NCBI GenBank assembly: GCA_907164885.2
Contig: OU015490.1
Span: 100,667,141 to 100,731,140, forward strand
DNA from: Dolomedes plantarius
Taxonomy: Eukaryota > Arthropoda > Arachnida > Araneae > Dolomedidae
Direction: 5' to 3'
DNA length: 64,000 nucleotides
A model generated the notes under the pieces. That model saw only the letters and a program-made list of their open reading frames with translations. It made no database searches and was not told the origin of the DNA. Position 1 is the stretch's first letter; every line of letters begins with the position of its first letter. Shown piece by piece: positions 10,240 to 23,681 of the stretch. A program made the position numbers and the translations under genes.

Positions 10240-10890
10240 TTAATTTTTTTTGTTTCAAATAGCACAAAGTATGTTGCTACTGAACAAGATTTCTGCAATT
10301 CATTTGAATTACATGTGACACCGCTTCAGCTTAGTAATATATTAATGTGACCCTCGGATCTGAAAGTTTGAAGAACTCTTCTTAGCACAAACTAGACAGA
10401 TTCTGGAATCAAACCGAAACCGCCCTTTCCAGGAACAAGTATGCTGACATTTAGGTAATTAGGCCCTTCTAAGACCTTACATTCTACCTTTCCCGAGGGA
10501 GATGGTAGTAACCTCGGACCTCCCCTAAAAGTCCTTTAATATTCCGTTGGGTTCTAGCAAACAACGACAGTTAGGCTAGATATTCTCATTCCTGTTTTAT
10601 TTTTTCAACCAACGACTAATAGCCTTATTCTGAAATCAACCACAACCGAATTCTTGCTTTCCGGATCGAAGTGCTGTAACTCGATACTCTACAAGGTTTA
10701 TTTTTAACGTTATATATGAAAAAAATTAATTCCAAAAGCATGAGTCTCATTATAACCTACTTTATCTTTCTACAAAATATTGCCTATATTTTGTCGAAAG
10801 ATAATATCTACTTTCTTTCTTTTAATTCTAAACACATGAGCCTCATTAAAATCTACTTTATCTTTCTACAAAATGTTGTCTATCACCAAA
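10240..10890. other. Unique AT-rich stretch with a short internal duplication
   Basis: ACTTTATCTTTCTACAAAAT occurs twice (about 10760 and 10856), within blocks of about 50 bp that also share CATGAG..CTCATTA. The open frame across it (10716-10982) is a by-product of this repetition. Confidence 0.5.
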
Positions 10891-11007
10891 GTACAGTATA
10901 TCCCAAAAATAATGGTGGGGTTTTAAATGGTTATAGCCTCGGAACAAAGCATTATAGAGAGACGAAGTATACGTCAAATTGAAGAGAAAATCTCCACGTT
11001 TCTTATC

Positions 11008-11225
11008 TGTTCAGCAGACTTCGATGTGTGCTCCCTTAGTTACCCTGCAGAAGTCAAGACAATATTCATTCTCTTCCCATACACGGCAGAGAACGTCAGG
11101 TGGGACAGACGAAACAGCTTCAGTGATCCTTTCTTTTAAATGGTCCAGATTTCGAACTTGAATGGAATACACTTGCGTTTTTACATAACCCCCAAAATAG
11201 AAATCCATGGGGGTAAGGTCGGGAG
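11008..11225 (-). pseudogene. Mariner-like transposase C-terminal fragment
   Basis: The minus strand reads RPPDLTPMDFYFGGYVK, which contains the last catalytic block and the aromatic-rich motif of this transposase group. After VYSIQVRNLDHLKERITEA it finishes at CRVTKGAHIEV. This C-terminus is common among mariner-like transposases of arthropods. A stop codon lies just upstream of the block, and the N-terminal DNA-binding and first catalytic regions are absent. It cannot be functional. Confidence 0.7.
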
Positions 11226-11389
11226 GCCGTGGGGGTTAGGCATTCCACCCTTCTAATCCGACCCGTCGCTGAGAAAATGTTTCTCTAACACTGAGACCAC
11301 ACATTCGCGAAACAGAGAGCGAAGTGTAGGGGAAAGCAGTGATTTATTGGTCCTGTCGCCGAGAGGAGATTTTATGTCGTCCCTCGTCC

Positions 11390-11447
11390 CTTTGATGATT
11401 CGTACTCAGACCGCTCCGGAGAGCGGTTTTAAGACGAATGATCAAAG
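11390..11447. repeat. GC-containing palindrome (cruciform-prone)
   Basis: An outer stem CTTTGATGATTCGT pairs with ACGAATGATCAAAG with one mismatch. An inner stem ACCGCTC/GAGCGGT closes on CGGA. It lies inside the deleted mariner, in an unusually GC-rich patch. Confidence 0.7.
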
Positions 11448-12534
11448 TGACGAAATACTTCCCCCACGTTGGGGGGGGTGACTAATCGACACCAAAATGT
11501 GTCAAGAGACGACGGGGGGAGCTTATTCGCAGCTTATTCGCGTATGTGTGGTTGTAGCATAAGAAATTCCCACACGATTTTGGCAAAATGTGCGCTCCAT
11601 CTAAATGGAAAATGGAATTCTCTGGAATTTTCCAGCACTAGTCCAGGAGTCTGATTAAGTCAGCACGTAAGCTTTCGCAAACAAAAACTTGGAGTGTTTC
11701 TCTTTTATTTAACATATAACTCGTGTCTGCAACATGATTTCTTGCATAGCTATAACCATTTGAAACCCCGCTATTATTTAACTGACACACTGTATTACAC
11801 CCCTAAACACCATCAAATGTAGTAGCCAACAGTAGGAGGGGGGATCTAATTTCATTCATGCTCCGTAACTACAAGTTTCAAACTGTCTTATCCATGACTG
11901 CTTCTAGGTGTTCCACAAGGTTTGATAAAATGGTCTTAACGTCATTTATCAAAAGAATTTGAATCTAATAATACTATCATGGTTACAAATATAATCCCAA
12001 ACACAAAATATTTCCCTGCTCAGAAGTATAATACTCCTGAACGTCCTCAATTTAATTGACTAGAAACAGCTATAAAGAAAACAATCACTCTCACTCATGA
12101 TAGCTATCAACAAGTTTGCACCATGTTCTCATGGCTGAAATTTCCTAGTACATAGCTGCTACTAGGAACGCTCAGAGAGTTTAAGGAGTGCCAATACAGC
12201 CTTAATACCATTAAGTTTTTTTTTAATCTAAAAATCAGAAACCGTATTATAAATATAATCCAAAATTATCTGACATCAACATATTTCCCTCCTTCGAAGT
12301 GTAATCCTCCTGAAAACCATGAAACTTGGGAGCAAACAACGTCGAAAATCCGCTCGTATTCTGAATCAATAAATTTGTACCGTGTGCTCTGACATGGTAC
12401 AAACTACGTAGTTCATGGCTGCTTCTAGACCCTCCATAATATTTTACTGACTGGAATAACATTCATTTATTTAAAACACAAAACTAAATCTAAAAAATAT
12501 GTACCCTACAATAAATATAATCCTTAACGATCCT

Positions 12535-12720
12535 ACACTGTAAAAACGAAATGCTGCCTCAGGTTAAAGAAGCTACCTGTTTCAGAGTGTAATGTTTCTG
12601 TGTAGTGGGTTTACCTGTTTTGGGTATCCCACATTTGTATCTTAAACAAATTTTCTTAGCCTTCTAGTTAGACTTCCATTTTTCTAATATGCCCAAAACA
12701 GAATTTCTTTTTTACAGTGT
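12535..12720. mobile_element. MITE with ACACTGTAAAAA ends
   Basis: Starts ACACTGTAAAAACGAAAT and ends with the inverted form ATTTCTTTTTTACAGTGT. Compared with the neighbouring array units, which read GATCCTACATCAAA at this place, the 186 bp are a clean insertion. It does not code, and the superfamily is not assigned. Confidence 0.75.
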
Positions 12721-12880
12721 GCATCAAATTATTGTCCTACTTCGAAGTGTAATTCTTCAAAATTCCGCCAAATTTAACAGCTAACAACAGCAAGAGAAAA
12801 CATTTATTTTCATTCGTCTCTTGGACCAAGTTTGTTCCTTGTTCTGACACCCCTCGGGTCCCAGGGTAATAGCCCGATTA

Positions 12881-13061
12881 AGGCCTGTTCACATAGCAGA
12901 TCGTTAGCGTAAGCGTAAAAGGAAAGTTGGCGCTGAGACAGAAATAAACCAATCATAGGCCTTAATAATTTCGTTGCTAATTGTTTGGAGGTTTGTCATT
13001 GGTTAAATATATTTCAATACGAGTAACGCTTACGCTAACGGACTGCTATATGAACAGACCC
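12881..13061. mobile_element. PIF/Harbinger-type MITE, copy 1
   Basis: The ends AGGCCTGTTCACATAG and CTATATGAACAGACCC are inverted and flanked by TTA. A TTA duplication plus a GGGCCTGTTC-type end is characteristic of Harbinger/Tourist MITEs. The interior carries AACCAATCATAGGCC and TTTGGAGGTTTGTCATTGG. It interrupts a unit of the tandem array. Confidence 0.8.
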
Positions 13062-13064
13062 TTA

Positions 13065-13250
13065 GGGCCTGTTCACATAGGAGTCCGTTGCGTTGCATTA
13101 AGGAAAAGATGACGTTGAAACGAAAATAAACCAATCATAGGCCTCCAAACGATTAGCAATGAAATTTTTAACGCCTATGATTGGTTTATTTTCGTCTCAA
13201 CGTCATCTTTCCCTTAACGCTACGCAACGGACTCCTATGTGAACAGGCCC
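13065..13250. mobile_element. PIF/Harbinger-type MITE, copy 2, nearly a perfect palindrome
   Basis: GGGCCTGTTCACATAGGAGT at the left is mirrored by ACTCCTATGTGAACAGGCCC at the right, and the arms pair for about 80 bp each. It shares a single TTA (13062-13064) with copy 1, so one element landed at the very edge of the other. TTA follows on the right. Confidence 0.85.
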
Positions 13251-14164
13251 TTAGTGTCTTCGCGGCAAAAGAGCAAAGACACAAAACGATGTCACATGAC
13301 ACCATTTCCTGAACGTTCGTCTGCTTGTCCATTTCGTTCCCCTAAAGCTTTCAGCCAGAAGGTTTTACGTTGTGCTATGACAGTTTTTAATTTCAATTAT
13401 TTAAAAGATTAAACAAGTTCTAAATAGTAGGACCTTTATAATAAATATTATCTGGAGCGATCCTACATCAAAATATTGTCGCACGCCGAGGTATAATTCT
13501 TCAAAATTCCATCAAATTAGGCAGCTAACAACAGCAAGAGAAAACATTTATTTCCACTCGTGTACTGGGCCAAGTTTTTTCTAATGTTCTGACACCCCTC
13601 GCATCGCAGGGGTTAGTAATACCTCAATTAGTGTCTTCGCGGCAAAAAAAGTAATGATATAAAGAGACGTCATATGACACCATTTCCTGACCGTCCATCT
13701 GTCTATCCATTGCGTTTCCCGAAAGCTTTCAGCCAGAAGATTTAACGGACTGGTATAACAGTCTTGAAATGATTTATTTTAAAAAATTAAACAAAGTTTA
13801 AAAAGTGTGAGCTTTATACTAAATGCAATCTTGAGTGATCCTATATCAAATTATTGTCCTACTCCGAAGGACAATTCTCCAAAACTTAGTCAAATTCAAT
13901 AGCTAACAACAGCAAGAGAAAATATTTATTCCCACTCGTGTCCTGGGAACTATTATTCTAAGGCTAGTTTGTATTGGGCCCCACGCAGGGAAATGGCCTT
14001 TCCAACTAATTCCTCGACGTAATTTTAAAAAAAAATTGTCCTGAGCCAAGTTTGTTCTAATGTTCTGACACCCCTCGCGTCGCAGGGGTTAGTAATAGCC
14101 CGATTAGTGTCTTCGCGGCAAAGGAGCAAAGATACAAAGCGACGTCACATGACACCGTTTCCTG

Positions 14165-14580
14165 GACGTCCGTCTGCCTGTCCATTGCGTTTCCCGAAGC
14201 CCCCAGTCCCTTGTATTTTATTGAGACACGCGTCATTTCGAGGGACCCGGCGCGTGCCTTAGAATATCGAAACCGCACTACAAAGAGATGCCGACCTATT
14301 AGAGGCAGTTATTAAGCTGGTTACCCTTCTGTCGGTAGCCGTCGGGAGTCCCCGATGTAATTAAGACGTAACGCAGTGTATTCCCAGAGCAGTGTTTTAG
14401 CCTCTGAACATGGGGAAAGTTGTCAGGAAAGAGTGAGTTTGATTCAGCTGGAGTGTAGTTTCGTGTAACTTTATATACACGAATTAACTAAATATTATCT
14501 TATTGTTCAGCGATTTATTTATGTTGTTATAGATATAATTTTCATACATAATAATTTTCCCTATATGAGCGAAATTGGAT
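14165..14580. other. Unique sequence, nothing recognised
   Basis: Moderate GC in its first half (about 14165-14440). No gene, RNA fold or repeat end was recognised. Confidence 0.4.
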
Positions 14581-14582
14581 AT

Positions 14583-14660
14583 ACAAGGGTGTCCGGGCTA
14601 AAAGTATCCATAAAGTTATGGCTTATTTTTACAGAACTAACCATTAGAATTTTTAAAAAA
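14583..14660. mobile_element. Possible mariner-type terminal fragment
   Basis: TACAAGGGTGTCCGGGCTAA followed by AAGTATCCATAAAGTTATGG resembles the terminal sequence of mariner-like elements. No partner end was found. Confidence 0.35.
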
Positions 14661-14691
14661 ATATTTAAATAGAAACATCTCACCAAGTTTT

Positions 14692-14738
14692 AAGTTAAAG
14701 TAATTTTTATGATCTTTCTCGTGATAGAAATTTTACGT
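14692..14738. mobile_element. Helitron-like family A internal scrap
   Basis: TAATTTTTATGATCTTTCTC followed by GTGATAGAAATTTTA matches an internal block of family A. It borders the truncated Tc1 transposase directly. Confidence 0.5.
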
Positions 14739-14739
14739 G

Positions 14740-15700
14740 GTCGCAAGTTTGACACCCCTGATCAAGGATGTCATCTCTATAGGTGTGAGCATTCACATTT
14801 CCACGGGGAAAGACATGGAGGTCTGTGCGTCCACCCAAAGAGATACCACCCCAAACACAAACACTGCCTGATCCGTATGCATCTCTTTCACGGATGTGTG
14901 ATGGATGAAAACGAGTTCCAGGTTCTCTCCAAATCAAAATACGCCTACTATAGCTTTGGAGACTAAACCTGGACTCATCCGTAAAGAGAACAGTCCTCCA
15001 TTGATCACGCGTCCGGTGGACATGTTGACGTGCCCACTGCAAACGTACCCGCCTATGGCGTGACGTGAGCGGGACGCAAATGGCTGGTCGCCTCGCAAAA
15101 AGACCACCTTCGCGAAGCCTTTTACGCACGGTTGACGTTGATACCAACCTTCCTGAGCTTGCAGCGAGGGAGGATCTGAGTTCAGACGGAGTTGCGGTTC
15201 TATTCCATCGTGCGCATAATGACAAATATCGGTCATCGGCACTCGTCGTAGCGTACGGCCGTCCTTTGCTGAACCTCCTGGACAGTGGCGTACGCAGGGG
15301 GGGGGGGGGTTGATGGGGGTTAAACCCTCCGATTGGTTCTGATTTCATATATTATTTAATTAGGTTTAAGCTTTGCACTGATTGCTCAAAACTACTCTTT
15401 CATAGTAACCCCCCCCCCTTTGAAAATTTCTGCGTACACTGCTGCTCCTGGATGCCGAATCCGTGGTTAGAAATTGTTGCCAAAGTCTATGAACCACAGA
15501 CGGACTCACATTTAGCCATATGACCACTTCTGTCTGAATTTGTCCTGCCTCTAGTCTCCCAATCGCAGTTCTTCAGTCAAATGATGCCTGGAGGTCATTG
15601 TTACAATTTGGCTATGCCAGATGTCTAATCTCAGCCTCGCAGGGACAATTGCCGCCTTGCTCTGAGACATGCACTTTTATGCTCCTCGCAAATGACGTAT
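14740..15700 (-). pseudogene. Tc1-like transposase, N-terminal two-thirds, truncated
   Basis: The minus strand shows a degraded N-terminal helix-turn-helix part (about 15453-15620). After a hAT insertion follow KGRPYATTSADDRYLSLCA and FARRPAICVPLTSRHRR. Then comes TVLFTDESRFSLQSYSR with the first catalytic D, then WREPGTRFHPSHIRERD. The frame stops matching after TYRDDIL, where a short Helitron scrap follows. The second D and the final E are therefore lost. The family is the same general Tc1 group as 7898-8930 but a different lineage. Confidence 0.8.
15283..15444. mobile_element. hAT-type MITE inserted in the Tc1 pseudogene
   Basis: Flanked by the 8-bp duplication CTCCTGGA (15275-15282 and 15445-15452). 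The ends are CAGTGGCGTACGCAGGGG and, inverted with small changes, CCCC..TCTGCGTACACTG. An 8-bp duplication with CAGTGGCG ends is diagnostic of hAT elements. At 162 bp it cannot code. Confidence 0.85.
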
Positions 15701-15850
15701 TCCGACTGCAGCGCCATAATACATATTTTGCATAATGTAGTATCGTTCAGCACCTTTTACTTAACAGCATATTCAAATTTTAAATAGATTGGCCTAGTTT
15801 TGAACATGTTATCCCTCTTTTTGTGATTTTTCCTTAATTTTCGATAACTA

Positions 15851-16160
<310 letters not shown>

Positions 16161-16246
<86 letters not shown>
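16161..16246. repeat. (TA)n followed by (GA)n
   Basis: About 70 bp of TA, then eight GA units. Confidence 0.95.
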
Positions 16247-16248
<2 letters not shown>

Positions 16249-16301
16249 TAATTATGTAGTATTTGTTCTCTCTTCGTCGGAAAACGCGATATTTAAAAAC
16301 G

Positions 16302-16673
16302 TGTCATGAACGGATGGTTTAAAATAAAAAAGCAGATTTTTCAACTTTGAAGGCAGGACAGGAATTACGAAGCTCTCGCGTCACAGCCAATGGGGTTTGT
16401 ACAAGTAAATACAACAAGTATTTAAGATGTACGTATTTTTTCAGCGAGTGGGGTTTTAAGCAGTAACTATTCTGCGAGTGAGTTGGGGCTTTCAGCCATT
16501 GTGTTAGTAGCTGTTTTCGCGGCAAGTTTTATATTTAGATGTGTTTGCGACGTATTGTCGAGCCATTAAACTCGTATCCCTTCTTTCTTACTGTACCTAT
16601 CCCAACCTTTACCATTCAGTTTAAGTAGGTTTTTTCAAAATTAAAGTAGATTAATTCTCACCCGTTCATGACA
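16302..16673. mobile_element. Candidate solo LTR
   Basis: Begins TGTCATGAACGG and ends CCGTTCATGACA, a perfect 12-bp inversion with the TG...CA termini of long terminal repeats. The 372-bp length and the internal tract CATTAAACTCGTATCCC with TTTATATTTAG suit an LTR. No target duplication is visible, so it could also be a MITE or be rearranged. Confidence 0.5.
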
Positions 16674-17540
16674 CGCTTATCTGTATTTTTTTTTGTTTAA
16701 TGATTAAATTTTGTAAATATTTTTCTTCCAAGCTATTGGATCAAATCGATCCCCTTTTTTACTATGTTTTTATGTAAAATAAGAAAAATAAAGGCATTTT
16801 AGTTAGCCTCATCAAGTCTACTTTCTTGTGAAAGGTTTATTATTTCAGATAATTAGGTAGGAGACAAATTATGCTGTTTAATCCACCCAACAAATTATAA
16901 TAAATTTTAAAAACTAAAACATATCTCTCTTCTCCCCTTCACGCCTACAAGATCTATACAGAATGCAAAATAATCATAAGATAGAATATTTAAAATGCAA
17001 AATTATCTGTAAAAATTAAAAAAAAAACTATTCTTAAAATTTTTAAAAAAATTTTCTTTTTTTTTTTGCTATTTATTTAACATCAAAGACTTGATAGAAT
17101 CATCAATGGAAGTTTGTCCAGAGTCTTTCCAGAAACTGTGATACAATGATGATAATATACCTACATAATGTTTTTACTTTCCTTCAATAAAAAACAGCAG
17201 AGAGGGAAAACGCCTCCTCAAAAACTTAACGCATCGCAGACCTGGACCAGCAGCAGTAAATGCCCATTTCACGCGCTCTCCTATACTAAACCCCTGCAGT
17301 CCCATTTGTCTCACCGTGACGACTTCTTTTCATTCATAAAACAATTTTTTTCCATTGGGGGCTGTTTTGCCAGCCATAGCAGTCCTCGCTCCTCGGGGAT
17401 TTCAATTTCCCACGGACTGTCTTGATGAAGGATTAGCGCTTTTTTCCACGGATTACACAGGACAAAGCGCTGCGAAACATTAAACCAAAACGATGGAGAG
17501 GGGAGATTCTTTTAGGCATAACTGCCAGCGTTTATCATTC
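16674..17540. other. Unique sequence, no gene recognised
   Basis: AT-rich to about 17160, then more balanced composition to 17520. An 85-codon frame (17168-17425) is serine-rich without a domain, and I do not call it. Confidence 0.4.
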
Positions 17541-17543
17541 AGT

Positions 17544-17712
17544 GATTAAATAGCGGAGATGTTCTCTTGGATAAGTTCTGATTAGTCCGAGATTAGTTAG
17601 ATTGTGTCCGAGATTTTGAGAACTTAAATTTGGAATTGAGAGTTTGCAATTATTAACAGTGAAAAGGATAAAATCCAGTGCTGCTTTATGATAAAAATAT
17701 TTTAAGAAGGAC

Positions 17713-17770
<58 letters not shown>

Positions 17771-17960
17771 TAGAGACAGATATTAAGTGATTTGAGAGCG
17801 GATATGTTCACTGGGATAAGTTATGATTGTGATTAGATTGTGTCCGAGTATTTCAGAAATTTAATTTGGATTTGAGAGTTTGGGATTACTAACAGTGAAA
17901 AGAATAAAATTAAGTGCTGCTTTAAATTAAAAAATATTTTAAGAAAGACATATATAATAA
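17544..17960. repeat. Tandem duplication of a ~180-bp unit around a (TG)n tract
   Basis: Unit 1 (17544-17718) and unit 2 (17787-17957) share the order AGCGGA..TGTTC, GATAAGTT.TGATTAG, GATTGTGTCCGAG, GAGAGTTTG, TTAACAGTGAAAAG, AGTGCTGCTTTA and TATTTTAAGAA.GACATATAT. (TG)n and (GA)n separate them. Confidence 0.8.
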
Positions 17961-18090
17961 TGAGATAAAATAAATATATAATAACGTTTTTATTACACTT
18001 ATAAATTAAAATATCATTTCATAGATTACAGATTGGGATATGACCATCCATATACTTTAATATTTATCGTTACCTATGGGTGTTCCTATA

Positions 18091-18123
18091 GGTAAGCATG
18101 ATACCATAAGTATCACGCTTACC
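18091..18123. repeat. 33-nt hairpin
   Basis: GGTAAGCATGATAC pairs with GTATCACGCTTACC (13 of 14) around CATAA. It is isolated, with no neighbouring gene or terminator context. Confidence 0.6.
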
Positions 18124-18233
18124 ACTTGTCACGTAACACGTTCCCGTATCATGGGACAGAATAAGCATATGAAGCCTTGTTTCTAGCCTTTAATTTTTCA
18201 TCATTCATCACGATTATTTTCCCCAATCATCAT

Positions 18234-18237
<4 letters not shown>

Positions 18238-18267
<30 letters not shown>
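18238..18267. repeat. (CA)n(TA)n microsatellite
   Basis: About ten CA units followed by TA units. Confidence 0.9.
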
Positions 18268-18269
<2 letters not shown>

Positions 18270-18336
18270 GGTTCTATCGTTTTTCAAGGGACCGACTGAA
18301 CTAAACGATAAATGCGGGAAAACGATGACTCCACTG
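18268..18336. mobile_element. pogo-type MITE fragment in (TA)n
   Basis: Inverted, it reads CAGTGGAGTCATCGTTTTCC then GCATTTATCGTT and GGTCCCTTGAAAAACGATAG. This matches the right half of the complete copy at 46026-46198. TA repeats lie on both sides. Confidence 0.75.
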
Positions 18337-19853
<1,517 letters not shown>

Positions 19854-20268
19854 TTTGTTCTGTTGCATTAATATGTTAAACATAACAATAGGTTAAAATA
19901 GAAAAAATAAATACTAAAAATAAAAATAAAAATCATAAGTAAAATAAAATAATAATAAAATTAACTCATTGTAGTAATAATAATAAAAACTAAATAATTA
20001 AGGGATAATAGTCTTAAAATACGGTAACCTAAGTAAGTCTGTAACTGAGAATCCACTACCTCAATGGTTGCAAGTTTTGTGACGTCAGTCATCTTGCGGT
20101 TACAAGTTCTTAACTTCCACTCTGACTAGCGCCAGGCTTGGTGTTCTTTGGTTAAGTACTTTTAATCAATCTTAATTCATTTATTAATCATTTCTTCTGT
20201 TAATAATGGATTGTACGGTGTCTGAGTGTGTTTATTTTATAGATCATACTCATCAGAAACAATCCATT

Positions 20269-20318
20269 GGTTTTTAAACAGTATTGACACCGCTGATGAA
20301 GAAATTCTGTCAAAAACC
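20269..20318 (+). other. Conserved 3' stem-loop of the RT element
   Basis: GGTTTTTAAACAGTATT pairs imperfectly with the downstream AAATTCTGTCAAAAACC around a loop reading GACACCGCTGATGAAG. The same structure, with a better stem and compensating changes, occurs at 20953-21002, 39325-39374 and inverted at 16054-16103. It is therefore a conserved feature of the 3' end and a candidate recognition signal for the RT. Confidence 0.65.
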
Positions 20319-20401
20319 TTATTCATACTTTTCTTTACATGTTGTTTGTTCCTGGCTGCAAGTAGCTTTAGAGCTATTACTGATTTTCTCTTCATCTTAT
20401 T

Positions 20402-20404
<3 letters not shown>

Positions 20405-20456
<52 letters not shown>
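20405..20456. repeat. (TA)n between RT element copies 1 and 2
   Basis: About 50 bp of TA. Confidence 0.95.
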
Positions 20457-20458
<2 letters not shown>

Positions 20459-21086
20459 CTTGAAAGCTGTGCTAATACGGAATAATTACCCCAAAAGTCT
20501 ATCCAAAAATATAATTGGTTGTTTTAGTTTTAATGAATAGTTTGTTCTGTTGCATTTAATAAGTTTAACATAACAATAAGATAAAATAGAAAAAATAACT
20601 ACTAAAAATAAAAAATAAAATAAAAATCATAAGTAAAAATAAAAATAATAATAAAAGTAACTCTTAGTAATAATAATTAAAAACTAAATTATTAAGGGTA
20701 TAATAGGCCTAAAATACGGTAACCATAGTAAGTCTGTAACTGAGAATCCAATATCTCCATGGTTGCAAGTTTTGTGAAGTCAGTCATCTTGCAGTTACAT
20801 GTTCTTAACTTCCACTCTGTCTAGCTCCAGGCTTGGTGTTCTTTGGTTAAGTACTATAATTCCATTTTTAATCAATTCTTCTGTTTTTCATGGATTGTAC
20901 GGTGTCTGAGTGTGTTTATTGTATAGATCATAGTCATCGGAAACAATCCATTGGTGTTTAGACAGCATTGACACCGCTGATGGAGAAATGCTGTCTAAAA
21001 CCTCTTTCATACTTTTCTTTTCATGTTATTTGTTCCTGGCTGCAAGTAGCTTTAGGGCTATTACTGGTTTTCTCTATCATCTATTT

Positions 21087-21090
<4 letters not shown>
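20457..21090 (+). mobile_element. (TA)n-embedded RT element, copy 2 (5'-truncated)
   Basis: Begins at GACTTGAAAGCTGTGCTAA, the counterpart of position 19769 in copy 1. It keeps the last ~27 codons of the RT gene, the full 3' region and the stem-loop, and ends TCTATCATCTATTTC before (TA)n. Many small differences from copy 1 show it is not a recent tandem duplicate. Confidence 0.8.
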
Positions 21091-22042
<952 letters not shown>

Positions 22043-22046
22043 TTAA

Positions 22047-22451
22047 AGCTGCTGTGTACTAACACTGTTGGATTCGCTCACCTCAATATTAACCTATGGA
22101 GAAAATGTGTCCAAAGATTCCCGATTTGGATTGAAAGATTTTTTTAAAAAAATGCACGCCGTAATAGAGAAAAAAAGTTTACACGTTTGTTTTTTTTTTT
22201 TGTTAAATATGCGAATAATATTTTTTTATTTAAATTTTTAGGGGCGAAAATCTGGTAGTGTGTTTTAGATGCTTCTAAATTCCTTTGGTGGACGAAATTT
22301 ATTAAATGAATCCTGTTGCAAGTTGCAGGCTATCTGAAAATACCATTTTTATTGAATTATCAGCATTTATGTAGCTGTAAGTACTAGACAAATTCTCTCC
22401 ATAGGTTAATATTGAGGTGAGCGAATCCAATAGGGTTAGTACATAGCAGCC
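22047..22451. mobile_element. TTAA/TA MITE family, full copy
   Basis: TTAA at 22043-22046 and 22452-22455 flank a 405-bp element. It starts AGCTGCTGTGTACTAACAC and ends GGGTTAGTACATAGCAGCC, with CACCTCAATATTAACCTATG and its inverse inside. Confidence 0.8.
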
Positions 22452-22717
22452 TTAAGCAAATATTTTGCGAGAAGAATTCAGATAGCGTGTAGGACTTCTT
22501 CGATAGTTTATTCTTAAATTGAAAATTTGTTTTCTCGATTAAATACCGATATATTGTCGATTCCAACAACCAACAACCTTATGCAAAATTGTAAACAGCA
22601 TCATTTGACGTCATTTTGCCTTGTAAATAAGTGAATTGTTCATTTTTATCGTAGTTTGTCGAGAACTGCTTAATTTTGTTAAACACGAGTGCGTGTTCAA
22701 AGTGCGTATACTGATGT

Positions 22718-22955
22718 TTTTAGAGTAGGATTACGTTGCTCCATAACGGTCCGCGGTAAAGCAAAATTTCAGACGTAAGTCGTCGCGAGTTATAATTCTG
22801 GCAGTGCACCAAACTCAGTCTGTATCGCTTGGGCAAGCAATAAACAGTTAAACAGAAAAGTACCAAAATGCGTTAAAAAAAAAAGAGGTAAGCAATGATA
22901 AGTAATCTTGCGTTAATAACCCGCGGTAGTTTCGTTAGAAGAGACTACCTGCAAT
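22718..22955. repeat. Repeat family X, copy 2
   Basis: Same order as 9756-10235: AGTAGGATTACGTT, GCACCAAACTCAGTCTGTAT, AAAAGTACCAAAATGCG, AAGAGGTAAGCAATGATAAG, GCGGTAGTTTCGTTAGAAG. The microsatellite in the middle is missing and replaced by a poly-A run, which shows the microsatellite is a later expansion. Confidence 0.75.
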
Positions 22956-23490
22956 TTTTTTTTCAGTTACTTGTTTTTGTTAATGTTAACAAATGCTACT
23001 GCTGTCTAAACAACCTTCTGATAATTAGGTCATGCTCGGGCTGCATCTTCTATAACCTTTATACAAGCGTCTATAAATATTTAATATTTGATGATTCAGC
23101 CACTTCAAATAAGTAGGAATCCGTAAAACTTGCAAAAAGTTACGAAGAATCTACTAGTATTTACTTTAAATTATGAATACTTTAAGTTGGTAAACAGATA
23201 AAGTAAAAATTTATTTGTTTTGAAACTTTTTAAGTATTTGACGTAAACGTGAATGCTGTGTTGGAGAAATGGTTACAAAGCGAAATTAATCTTTCGGTAC
23301 GACCAGTCTCAATCACAGGGAACGAAAATCCAAAAAAGGTTTCGCTAGACCAGGAATCCTTCGCGATGTTTAGCTTTACATATTTTATAAATTTGGCGTT
23401 GGCATGGGATCTCTGTACTTAAAAAACTTAAAGTAAAAACTTAAACAACTTAAAGTAACGGGGATTATTGTTAGACTGTTTTTATGCAGT
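22956..23490. other. Unique AT-rich sequence
   Basis: No gene or repeat end recognised. Confidence 0.4.
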
Positions 23491-23491
23491 A

Positions 23492-23601
23492 CTAGCTGAA
23501 AACCCGCACTTCGCTACGGAGTACATTCAAATTAAATACAACGGTCAATGTATGCAATTAATGCCAAAAAAATAAATAAATATATATAAATAAATAAATA
23601 A

Positions 23602-23681
<80 letters not shown>

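Larger units (their letters stand above)
10894..11792 (-). mobile_element. Internally deleted mariner-like element
   Basis: The left end is CAGTATATCCCAAAAATAAT and the right end, read inverted, is CAGTGTGTCAGTTAAATAAT. Both continue into GGGGTTTT/CAAATGGTTATAGC, giving about 46-bp imperfect inverted ends flanked by TA. Only the transposase C-terminus remains (11008-11225), so most of the gene is deleted and GC-rich filler sits in its place. Confidence 0.75.
11800..14160. repeat. Decayed tandem array, units about 250-370 bp
   Basis: At least three good units and two older ones can be followed. Unit landmarks in order are AATATAATC..GATCCTACATCAAA, GAAGTGTAATTCTTCAAAAT, CAGCTAACAACAGCAAGAG, TTCTGACACCCCTCG, GTGTCTTCGCGGCAAA, ATGACACCATTTCCTG and CCCGAAAGCTTTCAGCCAGA. 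The clearest units start near 12506, 13439 and 13801. MITEs are inserted in the 12.5-13.25 kb unit, and about 90 bp of other sequence at 13950-14040. No coding function seen. Confidence 0.75.

Noticed and set aside
11390..11447. Histone 3' stem-loop or transcription terminator
   Set aside because: The stem and loop sequences do not fit the histone consensus, there is no histone gene nearby, and bacterial-type terminators do not apply here.
20269..20318. Annotating a working hammerhead ribozyme
   Set aside because: Core letters are there, but stems I and II cannot form and one copy changes the core; kept only as a finding to test.
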